This document shows, one piece after another, positions 54,358-61,200 of a stretch of DNA of 64,000 nt. The stretch comes from Opitutia bacterium. GTDB taxonomy: Bacteria > Verrucomicrobiota > Verrucomicrobiia > Opitutales > Seribacteraceae. Within the stretch, counting starts at the first letter, position 1. Every line of letters starts with the position of its first letter. The notes beneath the pieces are model-generated. The model saw nothing but the letters and a program-made list of their open reading frames with translations, was not told the DNA's origin and ran no database searches. The DNA lies in the NCBI GenBank assembly GCA_002730975.1, contig PCBO01000004.1:25400-89399 (forward strand), in the 5' to 3' direction. Made by a program: the position numbers and the translations under genes.

Positions 54358-55931
54358 TTGTTGTACTCCGCGTGAGCATAGAAGATAACATTTGTTCCCA
54401 ATTGATAGCAAGCCTCCCAGATTGGCGTAGGTACACCCGCGTGATCGTCCGCCCATGCGTCTCCGATATCGCCGGGGTGATAATAAGCGGCAATTCGTCC
54501 GTCCACCACCCATGCCAACGCATCCGTTCCTCCATGTGGCGCAACATAAGGTAAAAAAGGAATGGGGTAAGGCACACGATGGATGGGATGGTCGAGAGGC
54601 ACTCTGATGTAAGGTACGTTTGGAAGAACTCTTCCCATGAGGGCTTTGAACTGGTTTCCCCAGTGGGCGCTGCCACCGTTGTCGGCGAACAACATGCCAT
54701 GCTTTTCAATCAGAAATCCTCGAAGTACGTCAGTTTCACTTTTGCCTAAGCTGATGTTTTTCTGTCCAGTCATGTAAACCACAGGAGGGCTTTTACCGAC
54801 CGGAAAGTTCTTTAGCTGGGCAACCTTTCGAGTTTCAGGACGTTCGGCGATCTTGTGTTGCGTTCTTAGGTTGTACTGAATGAGCATATTGAGATCGGCG
54901 TCAATTCCCTGGTCCCAGTCGCCACCGGAATATTCTAGCCTGATGAAGCGAACCTTTCCCCTGTTCGTCCCACCCGAAAAACCGGCTCCCGCCCCTTTGC
55001 CGTAACCTACTTGATAGGCATGCTTGGTTATCTCCAAAAGTTGGAGCTTTATTTCCTCAAGCGGCGGAGGATTGAATATCACCGAACTGAGAGGGTTGAT
55101 AATGAACTTCTTCTTGATCACCTTTTGCACCTTGACCACCTGCTGAAGCTGCTTTTGCTCCCCTCCCCCGGCAGGCATTTCGTATAGCTCTTGGCAACCT
55201 GAAGCCTGCAACAAGAGCAAGACAATCAAGATGAAAGCAATAAGGTAACCAAAGAGGACTGACAGTGACTGGCGGAGCTTTTGCCTTTGGCGACCATAAA
55301 ACCATGCATCCATGTCGAATGGATTCCAAATACGAGAACCTATTTCCACACCAGCAACTGATGCGTGCATGGACTGGAGCGGCCCCACATTGGCTAATGC
55401 ACCGGAAATCTCCAAGCGAGCAACCTGTAGTGCCCGAGACTTCCGCTCCACCCAGAAAGTAGTCCAACCCAACCCCATAACAAAGGTTATGCAGAGCCCA
55501 GCCCTCGCAGCCATTGCCTTAAGGGTCATCCACCCCATTTCGTAGAAGGCGAAAGTAAGCAAGTGCCAGATGGGGAAAATACAGAAACTGTAAATAGCGT
55601 AACGAACCAGAGGGCTTTCTTTCCTTGCTTGCTGGAGCCACCAAGCTACGGGAAAAAGACTCAAACAAAAGCCAATGACCTCTACGGGGTTTTGGTAAGT
55701 AGGCCATTTGAACCATAGCCACTCATCGTACCAAGTCCAATTACCAACACCTACAAACTCAATCTGGATCCATAATAAAACACGACTCAATTGTAAATGA
55801 ATATCCGATGCAACGCTCAAGTGGGCAATCCAATCAAACCAAAGGATTAACCAACCTGCCCCTATAATAGAGGTGACAACGATCGCCTGACGAAGACGAA
55901 GAGACCGTGAGACCGTTTCAGCTTCGCTCAT
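54327..55931 (-). CDS. Polytopic membrane protein with C-terminal DUF4159 domain (paralogue 2)
   Basis: 534 residues. About five hydrophobic helices lie in the first 250 residues (AIVVTSIIGAGWLILWFDWI, CIFPIWHLLTFAFYEMGW, AGLCITFVMGLGWTTFWV, LFGYLIAFILIVLLLLQASG). The C-terminal DUF4159-like domain (about 310-525) has PPVVYMTGQKNISLGKSETDVLRGFLIEKHGMLFADNGGS, RVPLDHPIHRVPYP, DDHAGVPTPIWEACY and LGTNVIFYAHAEYNKWL. It matches the order of motifs in the smaller protein at 10815. It follows the linker protein after 25 bases and overlaps the TPR gene. It presumably sits in the inner membrane with the ExbB/ExbD motor. Function unknown. Confidence 0.82.
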   Translation of the reverse strand: MSEAETVSRSLRLRQAIVVTSIIGAGWLILWFDWIAHLSVASDIHLQLSRVLLWIQIEFVGVGNWTWYDEWLWFKWPTYQNPVEVIGFCLSLFPVAWWLQQARKESPLVRYAIYSFCIFPIWHLLTFAFYEMGWMTLKAMAARAGLCITFVMGLGWTTFWVERKSRALQVARLEISGALANVGPLQSMHASVAGVEIGSRIWNPFDMDAWFYGRQRQKLRQSLSVLFGYLIAFILIVLLLLQASGCQELYEMPAGGGEQKQLQQVVKVQKVIKKKFIINPLSSVIFNPPPLEEIKLQLLEITKHAYQVGYGKGAGAGFSGGTNRGKVRFIRLEYSGGDWDQGIDADLNMLIQYNLRTQHKIAERPETRKVAQLKNFPVGKSPPVVYMTGQKNISLGKSETDVLRGFLIEKHGMLFADNGGSAHWGNQFKALMGRVLPNVPYIRVPLDHPIHRVPYPIPFLPYVAPHGGTDALAWVVDGRIAAYYHPGDIGDAWADDHAGVPTPIWEACYQLGTNVIFYAHAEYNKWLDSRKKSD

Positions 55932-55956
55932 GGAACGGAGGGAAGTATTCGCAGGC

Positions 55957-56445
55957 TTAAATATCGTCGAGACCGTCTAAAAGGTCCTCGCCGGAGGAGT
56001 CGAGAGGGTTGGAATCAGGATCAGCAACCTTCTGCTCACCAATACCCAGAGCGTCGGCAGTAGATTGCTCGGAAGTGGCGACTGGTTTCACATCGGGTTC
56101 GGATTCCTCCGGTACGTACTCGGATTCCTTTTCCTGCTCGCTGGAGGAAGCACCTTTAGCGGGAGTCTCGTCACGGGCGAGCTTTTCAGCCTCCTGATTT
56201 TGCTTGAGGTAAAAAGGAACAGCCGAAAGGACAAAAAGGAGAACAGCCATAAACACAGTCGCCGAAACCAGACTTTTCCCAAGATGACTCTCGGCCACGG
56301 CGCCCATCATTTCCTTTGGGCTTTTCCCTTTGAGGTTTGCGAGGAACTCACGGAGTTCGCCGACCACCGCTTGACTGTTCTTCCCAAGACGCTCCATATC
56401 TCTTTTCGGACTTACGACGGGTTTGACTGTTGGTTCTTCGCTCAT
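55957..56445 (-). CDS. Single-pass linker-like membrane protein, unknown family
   Basis: 162 residues: a basic cytoplasmic N-terminal part (about 1-55), one membrane helix (SLVSATVFMAVLLFVLSAVPFYL, about 57-80), and an acidic Ser/Glu/Pro-rich extracytoplasmic tail ending LDSSGEDLLDGLDDI. No signal peptide or enzyme motif. The layout recalls TonB-like or PilP-like energy-coupling linkers, but there is no TonB box or C-terminal fold, so I do not call it TonB. It lies between exbD2 and DUF4159, with 32- and 25-base gaps. A coupling role between the motor and periplasmic partners is inferred from position only. Confidence 0.65.
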   Translation of the reverse strand: MSEEPTVKPVVSPKRDMERLGKNSQAVVGELREFLANLKGKSPKEMMGAVAESHLGKSLVSATVFMAVLLFVLSAVPFYLKQNQEAEKLARDETPAKGASSSEQEKESEYVPEESEPDVKPVATSEQSTADALGIGEQKVADPDSNPLDSSGEDLLDGLDDI

Positions 56446-56477
56446 GGTTTCTTTGATTTTCTAAAAAAGTTCCTCGG

Positions 56478-56882
56478 CTATTTTCTCTGTTTTTCGAGTA
56501 CGTGATGAATTTCTCCTCCGGCTTTGCTGACTGCCTCTATGACGGGCTCGAAATGAATGGCAGTCGCATCCTTATGAACCTTGAGGAGAACGGTACGCTT
56601 GTTCTGTTCCGCGTTTCCGAGAAGATCAGTGAGAGCTCCCGCCAATTGCCCCTGAGCGATCGGACGACCATTCAAATAGCTCTTGCTGTCGACGTCTATG
56701 ACCACACTGGCCTTATAATTCTTCGCCTGTTCCAATTCCTCTTCGGCTGCGGGTTCCCAACGAAGATGGCTATCGTCTTGAGCACGAGCCAGAATAACGA
56801 AAAAGATAAGCAGCAGGAACGCGATGTCACCCATAGCCATGGATGGAACCGATGCCTCAAAACTGCGTTTGGGAATTTTCAT
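56478..56882 (-). CDS. exbD: ExbD/TolR-family motor protein 2
   Basis: 134 residues with one N-terminal membrane helix (AMGDIAFLLLIFFVILARA) that keeps the essential Asp in the D-I-A-F-L motif, and a periplasmic domain (VVIDVDSKSYLNGRPI, KRTVLLKVHKDATAIHFEPVIEAVSKAGG) of ExbD/TolR type. It forms the proton channel and lever with ExbB-like subunits. It starts four bases after the stop of the other ExbD. Both copies retain the Asp, so both could be functional rather than one being structural. Confidence 0.92.
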   Translation of the reverse strand: MKIPKRSFEASVPSMAMGDIAFLLLIFFVILARAQDDSHLRWEPAAEEELEQAKNYKASVVIDVDSKSYLNGRPIAQGQLAGALTDLLGNAEQNKRTVLLKVHKDATAIHFEPVIEAVSKAGGEIHHVLEKQRK

Positions 56883-56886
56883 CGTT

Positions 56887-57309
56887 TCAGTTTACGATAT
56901 GGGCTTGCTCCTCTTCCAATTGGAGCGTGACGATTCCACCGGCTTGCTCGATAAGTCCCGTAATGTTTATCCAGCGTTCGTACGGCACGTCCTTTCGGGA
57001 CTTGAGTACCACAACCTTGTCCTCCTTTCTTTCCTTTCTGGCAAGAACACTTGCAAGGCGAGGGGCGAAACTCTTGTTGGGGACGGGATCGCCATTCAGT
57101 ATCACGGCGGTTCGAGTTAGTTCCACTTCGGGATTCTGGCTTTGGTTCTTTTTATCGGGCTCTTCTTCGCTCTTGGGAATTTCCTGAGGTCGGCCTTGCT
57201 CGGGTTGAACAGATGCGCAAACAAGAAAAAAGATAATTAGGATGAAAGCTATGTCGCTGGAAGCGCCGGCAGGAGGCTCTACCAACAATTTGTTCCGCCT
57301 AAGCTTCAT
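56887..57309 (-). CDS. exbD: ExbD/TolR-family motor protein 1
   Basis: 140 residues. The membrane helix is GASSDIAFILIIFFLVCASV with the conserved proton-carrying Asp. The periplasmic part has VELTRTAVILNGDPVPNKSF, KVVVLKSRKDVPYERWINI and IEQAGGIVTLQLEEEQ. It overlaps the exbB stop by four bases (ATGA), so the motor pair is co-translated. Its membrane segment and linker differ clearly from those of the second copy, so the duplication is old. One TolQ-like and two TolR-like subunits is the composition also seen in the gliding motor of Myxococcus. Confidence 0.92.
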   Translation of the reverse strand: MKLRRNKLLVEPPAGASSDIAFILIIFFLVCASVQPEQGRPQEIPKSEEEPDKKNQSQNPEVELTRTAVILNGDPVPNKSFAPRLASVLARKERKEDKVVVLKSRKDVPYERWINITGLIEQAGGIVTLQLEEEQAHIVN

Positions 57310-58196
57310 TCCTGAGATGCCTTCGGAACAGTCTTACGACGAGCAGGACGCTTGGTTTTCTTCGCCTCATCTTCGTGACGGTCAAGAGTCAGACGAACGG
57401 TAACTACCTCGATAAGCTCCGCCGCAGTGCCCTCGACCTCAAGAACGAAAGCGTTAATAATACTGGTGAAGTAATTGAAGAATATATATGCGGGGATGCC
57501 CACGATGAGACCGAAGCATGTGGTAAGCAACGCAACCTGAATGCCGGAAGCCGCGGCTTCGACAATGTTGACTTCGCCCATTTTCTCGACGATGTCGGAA
57601 AAGGCCACGATCATTCCTTGTACGGTTCCTAGGAAACCAAGCATGGGAGCAACGCTGGAAATCGTAGCTAGAATAGGGAGATGCCTTTCAAGAGCCGCGA
57701 CTACGTGAACACCATAGTTTTCCATACTCTTCACGACCTGATCTTCTATTTGAGCTTGGTCGTGCCCGAGCTTTTTGAGGACAAGGTATTTCCGCAAGCC
57801 ATTGGAAAGCATAGCGGCCACCGGACCACGTTCACCTTCACAAAGAGCAAGAGCATCCTCCGGCTTGTCGTCGGAGAGAAGGTCAATTACTTTTTGGCGA
57901 AGCTTTTCACCGTCGGAATCCAGCATTTTGAGGCTCCGCCAACGTTCGATAACAACCGCCAAACCGACAATGGCCAGAATAAGCAAAGGCCACATGAAGA
58001 AACCCCCTTCGAGAAGCAAGCCTATGGCTCCCTCCTGCATTACGAGCTCCAACCAAGTGGGCTCGGCGACTACCTCTAAAGCTTGCTCGGCGGCGTCGGT
58101 TGCATTTGCATCGGCAACGGACGAGTTCCCATCAGTTGAATTAGAATCCGTGGCGTTAGTCTCGTCTGCTTGAGCAAGAAAAAAAGGGAGAGTCAT
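57306..58196 (-). CDS. exbB: ExbB/TolQ/MotA-family proton channel protein
   Basis: 296 residues. A very short hydrophobic N-terminus (MTLPFFLAQA) leads into an Asn/Asp/Ser/Thr-rich spacer (about 11-45). Three helices follow, at about 65-87 (GGFFMWPLLILAIVGLAVVIERW), about 175-205 and 215-245 (LLTTCFGLIVGIPAYIFFNYF), with the family motif ISSVAPMLGFLGTVQGMI. The C-terminal tail is Lys/Arg-rich. An in-frame stop just upstream rules out a longer N-terminus. It makes the proton channel with the ExbD proteins and powers periplasmic or outer-membrane work. It starts 23 bases after the stop of the giant TPR gene. Confidence 0.94.
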   Translation of the reverse strand: MTLPFFLAQADETNATDSNSTDGNSSVADANATDAAEQALEVVAEPTWLELVMQEGAIGLLLEGGFFMWPLLILAIVGLAVVIERWRSLKMLDSDGEKLRQKVIDLLSDDKPEDALALCEGERGPVAAMLSNGLRKYLVLKKLGHDQAQIEDQVVKSMENYGVHVVAALERHLPILATISSVAPMLGFLGTVQGMIVAFSDIVEKMGEVNIVEAAASGIQVALLTTCFGLIVGIPAYIFFNYFTSIINAFVLEVEGTAAELIEVVTVRLTLDRHEDEAKKTKRPARRKTVPKASQE

Positions 58197-58219
58197 AATT
58201 ATAGGCTTCTAGCGATTAA

Positions 58220-61200
58220 CTACTCGTCGAGGTTAGCTTCCTTCTCAAATTGGCTCAGCATCTCGGGCAAGGCCAATCTGCCTCGCGAATACTTAGCGGC
58301 GTCGCTTTCGGGGAAATCCCATCGGCATCGATTGTAGCGCTGGAAGGCGAGAGGTACGTTTTTACCCATTCGATAACTCTCACCGCCCCAAAAAAGAGCT
58401 TCGGAACAGAGCTTTTCGTCGGGGAAACGCTTTACGAAGTCATCGAACGCGGTTGCTGCATCCATATAATCCTCTCCCTTGTAGTGACACTGGCCAACGC
58501 GAAATGCCATCTTGGGAGACCATTGATGCGATTCAAAACGATCAATGAACTTAATCCCTACTTGAGCGGCGATATCAAACACCTCACGTTTATAAAAATA
58601 CTCGGATATACGAATCATGGCATTCGCGATCAAGGGACTCTTCGGATAAGTGGAAGCCAGAGTTACGTAAGCCTCCAAGGCATCATCAAAACGTTCCGCC
58701 TCCTCGTAAGCCTGAGCCAGTTTGTATTGGGCGTCTGCCGCGAGAGGATGCTCGGGATAATTTCTAACAATTGTTTCGTACGCCTCAATGGCTCCTCCCC
58801 ACTCCTTAAGTTCCTGAGCAAATTGTCCTAAAAGATAATTCATGCGAGGAGCATACTTGGGATCGGGATAATCCTCAACAAGCTGCTTGAGAGTGAGGCG
58901 CCCGTTCTCCAAATCGGTAGCTGCCTCTTTTTCCCGTCCCAGTTTGCGATGACTCTTGAAGAGCTCAAAATAGCTTTCCGCTACGTGAAACTGGGTACGA
59001 ACGGCCAGTTCCTCATCCCCGAAGACCTTGCTGAAGGAAGATATGATTCCATCTGCCCCAATGGAAACGGCTGATTCAGATGTAACGACGAGGAAACCTT
59101 CTTCGGTATTAGCTGCAGGATCGTGGTAGGACGCGGAAAGAAGATCACCAAAGAAAGTTTCGATAGAAACGTTGGCGTCTAGGTTTCCTACCGTGGGCTT
59201 CTCTTCTGCGATAAGGCGAAAAGATCCCGTAAAAACACCGCTATGGCTTAGGGTTTCCTCCAATGAAACAGTTTCCGTCTCACCAAGTTTAGTCTCAATC
59301 TTAACCTCAGCGAAATCTCGATCATTGGAGACGTCTCGATCAGGATCAATGACACGTAGATATAATTTTTCGCCGACATACAAAAGTTCCGAGGATTCTT
59401 CATACTCGGGACCCGTAATGGCAAGAGAACCATCGGCCACCATCTTGCCTTTGGAGCTTAAAATGGTTCCATTCGTTTCATCGGGACGTTCGATATCCTC
59501 ATAAGAGGCAGTAACGAGATCGGCACCCGAAAGGTTTACCACGCGGACCGTAAGATCGGGACCTTCCGACTCGGCTTCTTCCTCAGGCGCAATTAAGCCC
59601 CCGGAAAGATTTCCGGGAGCATCGACCCCCGCGGGAATAACTTCGGGACTTCCAATGCCACCAAGACGCAGCAACGCCTGCCCCACGAATCTACCTTCAT
59701 AAAGTGGCCAGTTTGCAAAACCCAAAGGCGCCGTTTTCGCTTCGCCAAAAGCAGGGGAAAGTTCGCACTCAAGAATGGCCTCACGAGAAGAATTCCCCTC
59801 GCCGAGCAATACCTTAACCCTTGTTTTGGACAGACTGTCTTTTGCTGCATCAGGATCAATCACTTCAACAGTAAGAGGCATCTCGTAGGCAAAACCGAGG
59901 ACTTCATCGGAATCCTCTCCTTTCGGAAGGTAAGTACCCTTGGCTTTGCCGAGAGTGGAACGCACATAACGAGTCTCCACGATCCGGACAGCTCCATCCG
60001 TGGGTTGGCGAACAAAAACCACTCCCTCGCGAGGGAAAGAATGTCCGGGGAAGGTATTTTGGGGATCGACGTAACGGAGGTTAACGCGGTCGCCAACCGA
60101 CACGGCGAGTTTCCCCTCCTCTTCCTCCGCGGCGGTATCAACCTCTGTTCGAAAGACACCCGTATTCTCGCCGGTCTCGATGGCTTCCAAGCTCATCGGA
60201 GCATCGGCGTTTCGGAACACCTCGACATTCAATTTGTCGACTCCGGCAGTGACGTCCATATCGTAATCAGTAACCTCGATTACAATTCGTTCACCAGGGT
60301 CTATTCTCATGAGGTCCTTCTCCGTCTGGCTAACTTGACCGTTCCCTGAACGAACGAACTCATAGCTGATGGGACGAATCTTGGCGTTGTAATAAGTTGC
60401 GGTAAGATTCTTGGTCAGCAGTCGATTCTTCAACCCGCCGCGAGCAAACTCATCTACGTAACTGGCGGTGACGACGTCTCCCGCAGTGATTTCGAGCACG
60501 TCGTTCTTGGCCATGGCCAAAACATCCGCCTGAGTGGGCACTAGAACTTGGTCTCTCTCTTTGACTTCCACTTGGTTTATTGCCAAGGATTGTCCAACAT
60601 ACTCGTCGAATATGATTTCGACATGGCGTACGTGAGCTGGAGGAATGGAGAAGTTCCAGTTTGAACCCTTTTTCACCACAGTCAGTTCATGAACTTCTTC
60701 CTGAACATCGCCTACTGCAGCAATGCCCGAAAGGTCAAAATCCGAAGGACGAAAAGATCCGGTCGCGACTTGTTCAACATTTGGGTTTTCCCTAGCACGA
60801 GTGACCATCGCGCCCAGAAGAGTATTGCTCACTTGCGCCACAATGGTGAGACTGTGAGCGCCTGCATCTAGAAATACGTCTACCGATCGAGCTTTGCGGA
60901 CTGCCTTTTCATCGCCGGAAAGAACCAGTTTACCGTTTACCATGATGGCTGCATTGTCCGCAGTAACGTTAAATCTAGTGGCACCCGCCTTCGGTTGAGC
61001 ATACTGTCCCGACCACACAATGAACCTAGGTTTCTTGGCGCCTTTCCCGCCTTCCTCGGCAACTTCCGGAGCGAGTGCCCAATCAAGTTCAGTCACCTCA
61101 ATAGTCTCTTCGGGTTCACGCCCGGAAAGACGGTCGACAAAGGCATTCCAGTCGCTGAGATTGACATTCCCCAGAGTCGAATAAACTCGACGAGACATTT

